Positions 1 through 7,930 of a stretch of DNA of 64,000 nt are shown here, one piece after another. Numbering within the stretch: the stretch's first letter is position 1; every line of letters starts with the position of its first letter. A model generated the notes under the pieces. It worked only from the letters and a program-made list of their open reading frames with translations, made no database searches and had not been told where the DNA came from. Both the position numbers and the translations under genes were made by a program. This DNA is from Vibrio sp. D404a (GTDB lineage: Bacteria; Pseudomonadota; Gammaproteobacteria; Enterobacterales; Vibrionaceae): NCBI RefSeq assembly GCF_030248535.1, contig NZ_JAHGAJ010000019.1:62001-126000 (forward strand). The letters are read 5' to 3'.

Positions 1-1
1 A

Positions 2-709
2 GAGATGTTTGCGAGCAAGATGCTGTCTAAGTCTGAATTTGATCAGCTTACAGCGAACTTCAAATTGGCGTCTGCAAATCTCGCTTCTACAAAGCAAGCG
101 CTGGGATACACAGAATTACAGGCACCTTTCACTGGCACTGTTTCAACGGTCGATAAAAAGCAGTTTGAGAATACGACACCGGGTGAAACGCTATTGAGCT
201 TGTACCAAAACGATAAGGTGTATGTGCGTATTCAGGTATCAGATTCGATATTGGCGTCTATTAGCCCAGACATGCGCTCTAATACTTACCGTCCAAGTGC
301 CACATTCGGTGGCATCGAGGGCGCTTATCCGCTGACTTATTTAGAGCATACCAGTGAGCTCCATCCTCAATCGAGAACTTATGAGTTTTGGATGTCAATG
401 CCACAGCTTGATACGCCTGTTATGCCGGGCACCAGTGTCACTGTGAATGTTGACATGGCGAAAGCAGGGCTGAGTGATGTTCAAGGCTATCAACTGCCAA
501 TGACGACGCTGCAAGCGGGCGCTCAAAATAATGAGTTCTACGTGTGGAAACTCGAAGACGGCCAAGCATACAAGAGCCTAGTCGAAGTCGAAAAAATCAG
601 CGGCAAAGGTGCGCTAATCGCACATGGTGTAGAGCAGGGTGAACAACTGATTAACTCTAACCTACGCAAACTACGTGATGGTATGAAATTGTCAGGAAAA
701 GCAGAATGA
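2..709 (+). CDS. RND efflux periplasmic adaptor subunit (membrane fusion protein), 5'-truncated
   Basis: The reading frame is open to the left edge, so the ATG at base 5 is internal and the N-terminal lipoprotein or signal region is missing. What remains is the end of the coiled-coil hairpin (Gln/Ala/Lys-rich), then the second half of the lipoyl-like domain (LQAPFTGTVS), a beta-barrel domain and a membrane-proximal domain ending near KLRDGMKLSG. Such adaptors join an inner-membrane RND pump to a TolC-type outer-membrane channel. The stop overlaps the start of the pump gene in an ATGA junction, so the two are translationally coupled. Family assignment is firm; the exported substrate is not predictable. 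Confidence 0.9.
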   Translation, partial: EMFASKMLSKSEFDQLTANFKLASANLASTKQALGYTELQAPFTGTVSTVDKKQFENTTPGETLLSLYQNDKVYVRIQVSDSILASISPDMRSNTYRPSATFGGIEGAYPLTYLEHTSELHPQSRTYEFWMSMPQLDTPVMPGTSVTVNVDMAKAGLSDVQGYQLPMTTLQAGAQNNEFYVWKLEDGQAYKSLVEVEKISGKGALIAHGVEQGEQLINSNLRKLRDGMKLSGKAE

Positions 710-3700
710 ACATCGCAGAATATTCAATAAAAAATAAAGTTATCAGCTGGCTGTTTCTGGTTATTTTGGCCGTTGGAGGCATTAGCTCTTTTGGCAACTT
801 GTCACGTTTAGAAGACCCAGCATTTACCATTAAAGATGCCATGATCATTTCTACTTACCCGGGTGCAAGCTCAATGGAAGTAGAAGAGGAGTTAACTTAC
901 CCGCTCGAGAAAGAGATTCGACAGCTGCCTTATATCGATAAGATCACCTCGACCTCCTCTGACGGCATGTCTCAGATCATGGTGAGCATGAAGATGGACT
1001 ACGGCCCAGACGAGCTTCCGCAAATCTGGGATGAGATGCGTCGTAAAATCAATGACCTGCAGCCTGCGCTACCAACAGGTGTCCAGTCTGTGCAGATCAT
1101 TGATGACTTCGGTGACGTATTTGGTGTGATGCTGATGCTTACCGGCGATGGCTACGACTATGTTGAGTTGAAGCAATACGCAGACTACCTAACACGTGAA
1201 CTCGAATTGGTTGATGGTGTCGGTAAAGTCAGCATTGCAGGCGATCAACAAGAGCAACTCTTTGTTGAGATGTCTCTAGAGCGCCTAGCAGCACTTAACC
1301 TTGATATGTCGACGGTAACGTCACTGCTTGCACAACAAAACAGTGTGGTCTCTTCTGGTGAGGTAATGCTTAACGGTCAGAGCCTAGCGATTAAGCCCAA
1401 CGGGACTTTGAGCACGGTCGAAGAACTTGAAAACTTGATCATCCACGGTCGTGATACGGGCAACCTAATCCGCCTTAAAGATGTGTCGACAGTAACAAGA
1501 GGTATCGCTGAAAAGCCGGGTAATGTTCTTACTTACAATGGCAAACCTGCTATCAACATCGGTATTGCGTTCTCTTCTGGTGTTAACGTGGTTGAGATTG
1601 GTCAGGCGTTAGATGCAGAGTTAGAGCGACTAGAGTCGATTAAACCTGCTGGCGTTGAACTTAATTACTTCTACAACCAAGCACAAGAAGTGGACAAGTC
1701 GGTATCAGATTTCATTATCAGTTTGGTTGAAGCGGTCGGGATTGTAATCGTCGTTTTGCTGTTCGCTATGGGTCTACGTAGTGGCTTGATCATCGGTTTG
1801 GTTCTGCTACTTACCGTGTTTGGTACCTTCATTCTGATGGACTACAACCAAGTCGAACTGCACCGTATCTCGCTTGGCGCTTTGATCATTGCACTGGGTA
1901 TGCTGGTGGATAACGCGATTGTCGTTGTTGAAGGTATCTTGGTGGGTCTGAAGAAAGGCAAGACCAAGTTAGAAGCAGCAAAAGACATCGTTACCCAAAC
2001 ACAGTGGCCGTTATTGGGTGCAACAATCATTGCGATCACAGCATTTGCTCCTATCGGTTTGTCAAAAGACGCAACCGGTGAGTTTATGGGTTCTCTGTTC
2101 TGGGTGCTATGTTTCTCACTATTCCTTAGCTGGGTGACGGCTCTTACACTCACGCCTTTCCTTGCAGATTTAATGCTGAAAGAGGAAGAGAAAACAGGTA
2201 CTGATGAAGACCCATACAAAGGCATCTTGTTCGTAGCCTTTGGTGCGATGTTGAAATTTGCTCTGCGTTTCCGCTGGTTAACCGTTGCGAGCATGGTGGG
2301 CTTACTGGCAGTGTCTGTGGTTGGTTTTGGTATGGTGAAGCAGCAATTCTTCCCACCATCAAATACACCAATGTTCTACGTTGATATGTGGATGCCAGAA
2401 GGCACCGACATTCGTGAAACCATCAAGCAAACAGAGAAGGTAGAGAGCTACATTCGTCAACTAGATGACGTTGAATTTGTAACGACGACCGTTGGTCAAG
2501 GTATGCAGCGTTTCGCGCTGACTTACCAACCTGAAAAGAGCTACGAAGCTTACGCGCAATTACAAGTGAGAACCTCGGACAGAGACACCATGTTCTCAAC
2601 ATTGGAAAAGCTTGATGGAAAACTTGCGCTTGAGTTTGAACAGCCGACTTTCCAGTTCAAACTGATTGAATTTGGCCCGTCGCCGGCGTCTAAGATTGAA
2701 GCGCGTATTATTGGACCTGATCCTGATGTATTGCGTTCCATTGCTACGGACGTTGAAAACATCCTGCTTGCGGACCCAGGGGCTCGTAACGTAAGACACG
2801 ACTGGCGCGAACGTACTAAAGAACTGGTACCGTTATTTAATGAATCGAAAGCGCGCCGTTTAGGTATTTCAAAAGCGGATCTTTCAAGCACTCTACAAAT
2901 GGCATTTGGTGGCTACAACATTGGTCTGCTGCGTGATGGTACTCACATGCTGCCGATTGTTGCTCGCTTACCGGAAGAAGAGCGTTTTGATTTTGAATCT
3001 TTGAACAACGTGAAAATTTGGAGCCCATCACTTCAAACTTACATTCCAGTTGAGCAAGTGATTGATGGCGTTGAACTGCAATGGTCAGAGCCTCTGATTC
3101 AACGTAAGGACCGTAAACGCACATTAACCGTGCTAGCGGACCACGATGTACTAGGTGATGAAACACCAGCAAGTTTGTTTGCTCGTGTTCAACCTCAGAT
3201 TGAAGCGATGCCGCTGCCAGCTGGTTACAGCCTTGAATGGGGTGGTGAATATGAGTCTTCTAAGGACGCTCAAGAGTCACTCTTTGGTTCACTGCCGATG
3301 GGTTACTTACTGATGTTCATCATCACTATGCTGCTGTTTAACTCGGTTCGTAAACCTTTGGTTATTTGGTTCACGGTACCATTGTCGATTATCGGTGTTT
3401 CAATCGGCTTGTTAGGCACCAACATGCCATTTAGCTTCACGGCTTTCTTAGGTCTGTTAAGTTTGAGCGGTATGATCTTGAAGAATGGTATTGTGCTGCT
3501 TGATCAAATTAACAGTGAATTGGAAACAGGCAAAGACCCATACCTAGCGGTTGTAGACAGTGCAATTAGTCGTGTTCGACCAGTATCGATGGCAGCACTG
3601 ACGACGATTCTCGGTATGATCCCACTTGTTTTCGATGCTTTCTTTGGCTCGATGGCGATTACCATCATGGCAGGTTTAGGCTTTGCTACGGTATTGACCT

Positions 3701-3765
3701 TGATTGTTGTACCTGTGATGTTCGCTATCTTATTCAGAATCAAACCGTCCACTGCGGGATATTAA
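706..3765 (+). CDS. RND family efflux pump, inner-membrane permease (AcrB/MexB-like fold)
   Basis: This 1019-residue protein has the usual RND length and layout: TM1 near residues 12-32, a large periplasmic loop, TM2-6 around 335-495, a second loop, and TM8-12 near the C-terminus. RND pumps use proton influx to export small molecules through an adaptor and TolC. In TM4 the motif is LVDNAIVVVEG, so the paired aspartates of AcrB are one Asp (about D402) followed by Asn; the TM10 lysine (about K926, in ILKNGI) is kept. This fits the large uncharacterised RND subgroup found in marine bacteria better than AcrB itself. It starts inside the adaptor stop codon and ends at a strong terminator. Confidence 0.95.
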   Translation: MNIAEYSIKNKVISWLFLVILAVGGISSFGNLSRLEDPAFTIKDAMIISTYPGASSMEVEEELTYPLEKEIRQLPYIDKITSTSSDGMSQIMVSMKMDYGPDELPQIWDEMRRKINDLQPALPTGVQSVQIIDDFGDVFGVMLMLTGDGYDYVELKQYADYLTRELELVDGVGKVSIAGDQQEQLFVEMSLERLAALNLDMSTVTSLLAQQNSVVSSGEVMLNGQSLAIKPNGTLSTVEELENLIIHGRDTGNLIRLKDVSTVTRGIAEKPGNVLTYNGKPAINIGIAFSSGVNVVEIGQALDAELERLESIKPAGVELNYFYNQAQEVDKSVSDFIISLVEAVGIVIVVLLFAMGLRSGLIIGLVLLLTVFGTFILMDYNQVELHRISLGALIIALGMLVDNAIVVVEGILVGLKKGKTKLEAAKDIVTQTQWPLLGATIIAITAFAPIGLSKDATGEFMGSLFWVLCFSLFLSWVTALTLTPFLADLMLKEEEKTGTDEDPYKGILFVAFGAMLKFALRFRWLTVASMVGLLAVSVVGFGMVKQQFFPPSNTPMFYVDMWMPEGTDIRETIKQTEKVESYIRQLDDVEFVTTTVGQGMQRFALTYQPEKSYEAYAQLQVRTSDRDTMFSTLEKLDGKLALEFEQPTFQFKLIEFGPSPASKIEARIIGPDPDVLRSIATDVENILLADPGARNVRHDWRERTKELVPLFNESKARRLGISKADLSSTLQMAFGGYNIGLLRDGTHMLPIVARLPEEERFDFESLNNVKIWSPSLQTYIPVEQVIDGVELQWSEPLIQRKDRKRTLTVLADHDVLGDETPASLFARVQPQIEAMPLPAGYSLEWGGEYESSKDAQESLFGSLPMGYLLMFIITMLLFNSVRKPLVIWFTVPLSIIGVSIGLLGTNMPFSFTAFLGLLSLSGMILKNGIVLLDQINSELETGKDPYLAVVDSAISRVRPVSMAALTTILGMIPLVFDAFFGSMAITIMAGLGFATVLTLIVVPVMFAILFRIKPSTAGY

Positions 3766-3793
3766 GGATTGATATAAACGATTCGTTTTAGCC

Positions 3794-3824
3794 AAGCCCA
3801 GTCAAACTCTGACTGGGCTTTTTT
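3794..3824 (+). terminator. Rho-independent terminator of the RND operon
   Basis: A perfect 10-bp stem (AAGCCCAGTC / GACTGGGCTT) with a 7-nt loop runs straight into a T-run, 28 bases after the pump stop codon. Confidence 0.93.
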
Positions 3825-3860
3825 GATCTTGTCAGGGGAGTGTTTAACTTAGACTTAAGG

Positions 3861-3933
3861 GAGAGCTAAAAGTTACGTGAGGGCTAAAAGTTACGAGAGA
3901 TCCAAAAGCAACGTGTGAGCTAAAGGACAACGA
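3861..3933. repeat. Four imperfect tandem copies of an 18-bp unit
   Basis: Copies begin at 3861, 3879, 3897 and 3915. The first two are nearly identical (GAGRGCTAAAAGTTACGW); the third and fourth diverge but keep the AAAAG/ACG core. The repeat lies between the RND terminator and the end of the convergent EAL gene. No coding role is visible. Confidence 0.75.
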
Positions 3934-4061
3934 AAGATGGAGTAAATGGAGGATAAATAGTAAAGACAGAGTAGGAGAGCACACCGTCATTCGCGAACAA
4001 TAACAGTACTTGTCTGCTTTAGTTGCAGACATGACACAATCTAAGCGAGTGTCATCTGAGC

Positions 4062-4853
4062 CTATATCGCGACTTGAACGTCCAGTTCAATTGGGGTTGG
4101 CATGGCAAGGAAGTAACCCTGATACATATCAAAGCCCATCGTCTTCATCAGGTTGAGTTGGTCTTGAGTTTCAATACCTTCAATAACCGTTTGAGCATTG
4201 ATAGATTTAGCCAGTGACATCACATCTTCGATAGGTTCCGCATTGCCTTGTTCAAACTCCAGCATTAAAGAACGGTCAACCTTGATAATATGGGGAGTGA
4301 TATGACGCACTCTACCTTCGTTTGAGGCTTGGGTTCCGTAATCATCAACCGCCACCTTAAATCCATTGTCTGCAAGAGACTTGGCTGCCTCCTTAAGTCG
4401 TTCTTCACTGTCAGCATTGAGCTCAACCAATTCCATGACAATTTGCTCTGGTGATAGGTTCAACTCTTTGATGCGTTTTGCTAACAGGCTATCGCTGACA
4501 TTTGAATTCGCGAACAGCTCTCCGACGTTTGGTAACACATTAAGAAAGAGTTGCAGATGACGAGAGGTAGATTGAGCAAAATTTCGGACGTGTATTACGC
4601 GGCTTAAGCGCTCTACGTTAATTTTGTCTTCAATAGGGGTGTTATCTGAATGAAGGTAATGATCAGGACGAATGACTTTGTTGTCGTCATTAGTAATTCT
4701 TACCAGTGCCTCAACACCAATTTGTTCCATGTTGGCGCTAAATATGGGCTGATAAACGCTTCTTAAAGTAAGGTCTTGGTATTTGGCAACAAACTGCATC
4801 TCGTCATCCACTGAGATGCATTTAACGAATTCATTACGGTCAGTTAAAATCAT
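4062..4853 (-). CDS. Stand-alone EAL domain protein, predicted cyclic di-GMP phosphodiesterase
   Basis: The 263-residue protein is essentially one EAL domain with no membrane segment or sensor. The metal and substrate motifs are present: EAL at residues 48-50 (VEALVRI), FLNVLP, the MELVE glutamate, VAVDDYG, IKVDRS and VIEGIET, ending with QGYFLAMP. This suggests an active enzyme that cleaves cyclic di-GMP to pGpG in the cytoplasm. Phe-to-Tyr in the DDFG loop is the only visible deviation. It is transcribed alone, converging on the RND operon. A short inverted repeat lies upstream. Which process it serves (biofilm, motility) cannot be read from the sequence. Confidence 0.9.
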   Translation of the reverse strand: MILTDRNEFVKCISVDDEMQFVAKYQDLTLRSVYQPIFSANMEQIGVEALVRITNDDNKVIRPDHYLHSDNTPIEDKINVERLSRVIHVRNFAQSTSRHLQLFLNVLPNVGELFANSNVSDSLLAKRIKELNLSPEQIVMELVELNADSEERLKEAAKSLADNGFKVAVDDYGTQASNEGRVRHITPHIIKVDRSLMLEFEQGNAEPIEDVMSLAKSINAQTVIEGIETQDQLNLMKTMGFDMYQGYFLAMPTPIELDVQVAI

Positions 4854-5353
4854 ACTTAATTAAAGATAATCCATTAAAGGGACTGGTATTTCCTTGTGTC
4901 ACAATATTGACACGCGTGGTTAAATTGTCAATTAATAAAAGAAGCATTAACGCGATCCATATATAAATATAAACAAATTAACATCACGAACCATTATAAA
5001 GCCAAGTTATACATTTTACTTATGAATTAATTGGGTGTGATTTGTCGCGCAAATATTAACCACTCTATGTGTTATGCATCGCAATGCTAGAGCTAGGTTT
5101 AATATATTGTGGCGGCATATCTAGTCACTAATCAAAATACAATTTAAATGTTGATTTATGGCTCAATGTCTAATTTATAGAAATAAAGTGAAATAGCCAA
5201 CATCAATGGTGGCGTGAGGGCAAAAAGAAATAAAATCGAAACAAATCAATGTGGTATATATTTTTGATGAACAAACAGTCTGGTATTTTTGTTTTTCAAT
5301 GAATATTCGTTTGTTGTTTTAAGTTGACTGAGTTGTTTATGCTACCGCTTTAA
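4854..5353. other. 500-bp AT-rich gap between the EAL gene and the downstream end of an unknown gene
   Basis: No open reading frame with a credible start and ribosome site was found. The part next to 4854 must carry the promoter of the leftward EAL gene and includes an inverted repeat GTGTCA-N6-TGACAC at 4896-4913, a possible operator. The rest is AT-rich with short T- and A-runs. No RNA gene was recognised. Confidence 0.5.
4896..4913. promoter_or_regulatory. Inverted repeat upstream of the EAL gene, possible operator
   Basis: GTGTCA and TGACAC are perfect 6-bp arms around a 6-bp spacer, about 43 bp before the EAL start codon. The regulator is unknown. Confidence 0.3.
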
Positions 5354-5989
5354 TCAAACCCATTGCATAACCGCGTAAAGTTGAATGTATTTACGTACCA
5401 GTTGTTGATTATTTGATCGTTTTAAAGGATGGCCAAACTTGATAAAGCAGGGCGCTATATTGAAGTTGTGACTCAGTTCAGACGCAAATTGTGAATCACT
5501 CTCTTGCAGAGTAATACCTTGTTGACTGTATTCAGTGATCTCATCAGGCAGTTCGCCCATCCACCAGTGCAGTAGTTCTCGACTGTGTTTACTGCGACTG
5601 ATCCAATGATCAGAAACAATAATAAGCAGATCATTTGGTTGAATGGCATAGCCGTATTCAGCAAGCCAATGATGGATATCAAGTAGCAATTTTTTACGGC
5701 ACGTTTTTCCCGCACTCACCATATGATGACTGATCACCCATACCGTACCTATCTCAGATGAAACACGAAAGTGTCGTGCTGTTTCGTTAAAAGGAAGCAT
5801 ATCGAGTGGGTAAATCGCGCTCTCGTGATCAAAACTAAGAAGGGTGTGCTGCATGCGCCTTGAAAATGCCTTACCAATGTGGTGCTCACTGATACCTTGA
5901 TTGTGAACTGTGGGGTAATGGTGTTCGCACAGCTTCAAACAATCCTCTTGAAAAAGGTTGATGCTCTGTATCACGAGATCTAATAACAA
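5354..5989 (-). CDS. Uncharacterised protein of 211 residues
   Basis: I do not recognise this family. The frame starts with TTG at 5989, supported by an AAGGA sequence about seven bases upstream on the coding strand; no better ATG was seen. The protein is rich in His, Trp and Leu, with no signal peptide and no clear membrane segment, so it is probably cytoplasmic. The middle contains an alternating hydrophobic stretch (NDLLIIVSD) resembling a beta-strand core and two HHW/HWW clusters. It stands alone between two gaps and is oriented like the EAL gene. It may be a lineage-specific protein; function unknown. Confidence 0.65.
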   Translation of the reverse strand: MLLDLVIQSINLFQEDCLKLCEHHYPTVHNQGISEHHIGKAFSRRMQHTLLSFDHESAIYPLDMLPFNETARHFRVSSEIGTVWVISHHMVSAGKTCRKKLLLDIHHWLAEYGYAIQPNDLLIIVSDHWISRSKHSRELLHWWMGELPDEITEYSQQGITLQESDSQFASELSHNFNIAPCFIKFGHPLKRSNNQQLVRKYIQLYAVMQWV

Positions 5990-6185
5990 TGAATGTCCTT
6001 ATACATGGCTACAATGTTGATTACTGAATAGTAAGGTAATGACTGTGTAATTTGCCAACAACAAAGGCTCAGTTCTTGATCGCTTTATCAAAATTTAGCT
6101 ATGTGTGAAGTTTTATGTTGTAAGCCTGCTACAGGAGATTAACATTTATGAATTAACAATATTTAGAAAGACTTACGAGGAAGTG

Positions 6186-6431
6186 ATGGCCATAGAGCTA
6201 GATAGCAAACAAAAAGCAGAAATGACGGATGTGCTGCAACGCTATTTGCTAGATGAACTTGATGTCGAGATTGGTCAGTTTGACGCTGACTTTCTTGTTG
6301 ATTTTATCAGCAAGAAGTTTGGTGCGGTTTACTACAACAAAGGGGTAGAAGACGCTCAAAAAGTGATGGAAAGAAAGATGTTAGATATCAGTGATGAACT
6401 TTATGAAATAGAGCAGGTCGTTGAGTTATAA
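6186..6431 (+). CDS. DUF2164 family small protein (81 residues)
   Basis: The start is placed at 6186 because GAGGAAG lies directly upstream at good spacing and because the conserved family sequence begins at MAIEL; a longer frame reaches back to 6105 but adds unconserved residues. The protein is acidic and helical (QRYLLDELDVEIGQFDADFLVDF), ending in a predicted amphipathic helix. DUF2164 proteins are widespread, about this size, and have no assigned function. No membrane segment is present. It is a single-gene unit. Confidence 0.8.
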   Translation: MAIELDSKQKAEMTDVLQRYLLDELDVEIGQFDADFLVDFISKKFGAVYYNKGVEDAQKVMERKMLDISDELYEIEQVVEL

Positions 6432-6579
6432 GTAAAATAATCTTGTTCAAATAATTCGAACAAGTTGTTTGAGTTTTAGTTATGTCATTTATGTAAAGCT
6501 AGGTAAATAATATGTTTCAGCAACACAGAGTCATGTACGCTCTTCATATTATACCAATTGCAACCATTTGGAATGAAAC

Positions 6580-7119
6580 ATGAGTAACAATGTAAAGAAC
6601 TACAATCCAATCGCTAGACTGTTGCACTGGGCATCAGCATTGACAATTTTTGGCCTATTTGGTGTTGGCCTGTGGATGGTTGACCTCTCTTATTACAGTG
6701 AATGGTATAAGACAGCACCAGATTGGCATCGCTCGATTGGCATTCTTTTGGCAGCTGTGACCCTATTTAGATTGATATGGAAAACAGTGACAGCGTCACC
6801 AAGTGTTGAAGGGAAAAGTTATGAAGTGGTAGCCGCCAAAGTGGCTCACGGCTTTATGTATCTAAATCTATTCGCTTTATTTGTGTCTGGTTACCTGATT
6901 TCAACATCGGATGGCCGAGGTATAGATGTATTTAACTGGTTCACTGTTCCAAGTATGGGCGAGCTATTTGCTAACCAATCTGATTTGGCAGGGACTGTAC
7001 ACTACTACGCAGCTTGGGTACTGATTGTATTGGCATCAGTTCACGCACTGGCTGCGATTAAACACCACATTATCGACAAAGACGATACGCTACGAAAAAT
7101 GATAGGAGCATCAAAATGA
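6580..7119 (+). CDS. Cytochrome b561 family membrane protein (YceJ-like)
   Basis: A 179-residue, four-helix membrane protein. Family histidines that bind two b hemes are visible in LLHWASA near the N-terminus, DWHRSIG, AKVAHGF and SVHALAAIKHH. Cytochromes b561 move electrons across the inner membrane, usually with quinones. The stop codon overlaps the ATG of the next gene (ATGA), and that neighbour is a YceI protein, the same pairing as yceJ-yceI in enterobacteria. YceI binds isoprenoid quinone-like lipids, so a joint role in quinone or lipid redox handling is likely but unproven. Confidence 0.92.
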   Translation: MSNNVKNYNPIARLLHWASALTIFGLFGVGLWMVDLSYYSEWYKTAPDWHRSIGILLAAVTLFRLIWKTVTASPSVEGKSYEVVAAKVAHGFMYLNLFALFVSGYLISTSDGRGIDVFNWFTVPSMGELFANQSDLAGTVHYYAAWVLIVLASVHALAAIKHHIIDKDDTLRKMIGASK

Positions 7120-7685
7120 AAAAATCAATTATCGCTACAGGACTAGCCTTTGCTATGGCAATGCCTTTCGCTGCGAACGCTGCTGATTACGTGATTGATA
7201 CAAAAGGCGCACACGCGTCTGTTAACTTCAAAGTGAGCCACCTTGGTTACAGCTTTATTAAAGGACGTTTCAACACATTTTCTGGTGACTTCTCATTTGA
7301 TGAAAGCAACGTAGAAGCGTCTAAAGTGAACGTTGTGGTAGATACTACGAGCCTTGACTCAAACCACGCTGAGCGTGACAAGCACATCCGTAGCGGTGAC
7401 TTTATCGATGCAGGTAAATTCTCTGAAGCAACATTCAACAGCACAAAAGTGGTTGATAATGGTGATGGCAAGCTAGCAGTAATGGGTGACCTAACACTAC
7501 ACGGTGTAACTAAGCCAATCACTATCGATGCTGAATTCATCGGTGCTGGTCAAGACCCATGGGGCGGTGAGCGTGCTGGTTTCATCGGTACAACACGTCT
7601 AGAGCTTGCAGATTTTGACATCAAAGTCATGGGCGCTTCTAGCTACGTTGATATGGAACTGCACGTTGAAGGCGTGAAGAAGTAA
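7116..7685 (+). CDS. yceI: YceI family periplasmic lipid-binding protein
   Basis: The 189-residue protein starts with a clear signal peptide cleaved after about residue 22 (FAANA-ADY) and then carries the YceI lipocalin-like beta-barrel domain: YVIDTKGAHASVNF, SHLGYSFIKGRF, SNHAERDKHIRSGDF and LTLHGVTKPI are family signatures. YceI proteins bind polyisoprenoids in the periplasm. It is translationally coupled to the cytochrome b561 gene and followed by a strong terminator, so the two form a complete operon. Confidence 0.94.
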   Translation: MKKSIIATGLAFAMAMPFAANAADYVIDTKGAHASVNFKVSHLGYSFIKGRFNTFSGDFSFDESNVEASKVNVVVDTTSLDSNHAERDKHIRSGDFIDAGKFSEATFNSTKVVDNGDGKLAVMGDLTLHGVTKPITIDAEFIGAGQDPWGGERAGFIGTTRLELADFDIKVMGASSYVDMELHVEGVKK

Positions 7686-7733
7686 GTTGAATAGACTGAA
7701 CCTAAACAACTGAGCTCGGCTCTATAAAAATAG

Positions 7734-7765
7734 AAAGACGCGAAGCCATTGCTTCGCGTCTTTTT
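7734..7765 (+). terminator. Terminator of the cytochrome b561-yceI operon
   Basis: A perfect 12-bp stem (AAAGACGCGAAG / CTTCGCGTCTTT) with a 6-nt loop and trailing Ts. Confidence 0.93.
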
Positions 7766-7930
7766 CGTTATTAAGCCTTGAGTCTTTTCATGGTGCACAC
7801 TGTTCCCGTGTTGTCGCATCCACTAGACATCTTATTAAGCCACACGCTGTTATTACGTGTTTCTATTTCCTGTTGGTGCTCCCGCTAATAAGTAACTAAC
7901 GTAGAGTATTTAACGTGTTACCACTTGTGA

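Noticed and set aside
1842..2294. 150-residue antisense frame in the RND pump gene
   Set aside because: A shadow of the pump reading frame; no ribosome site or conserved features.
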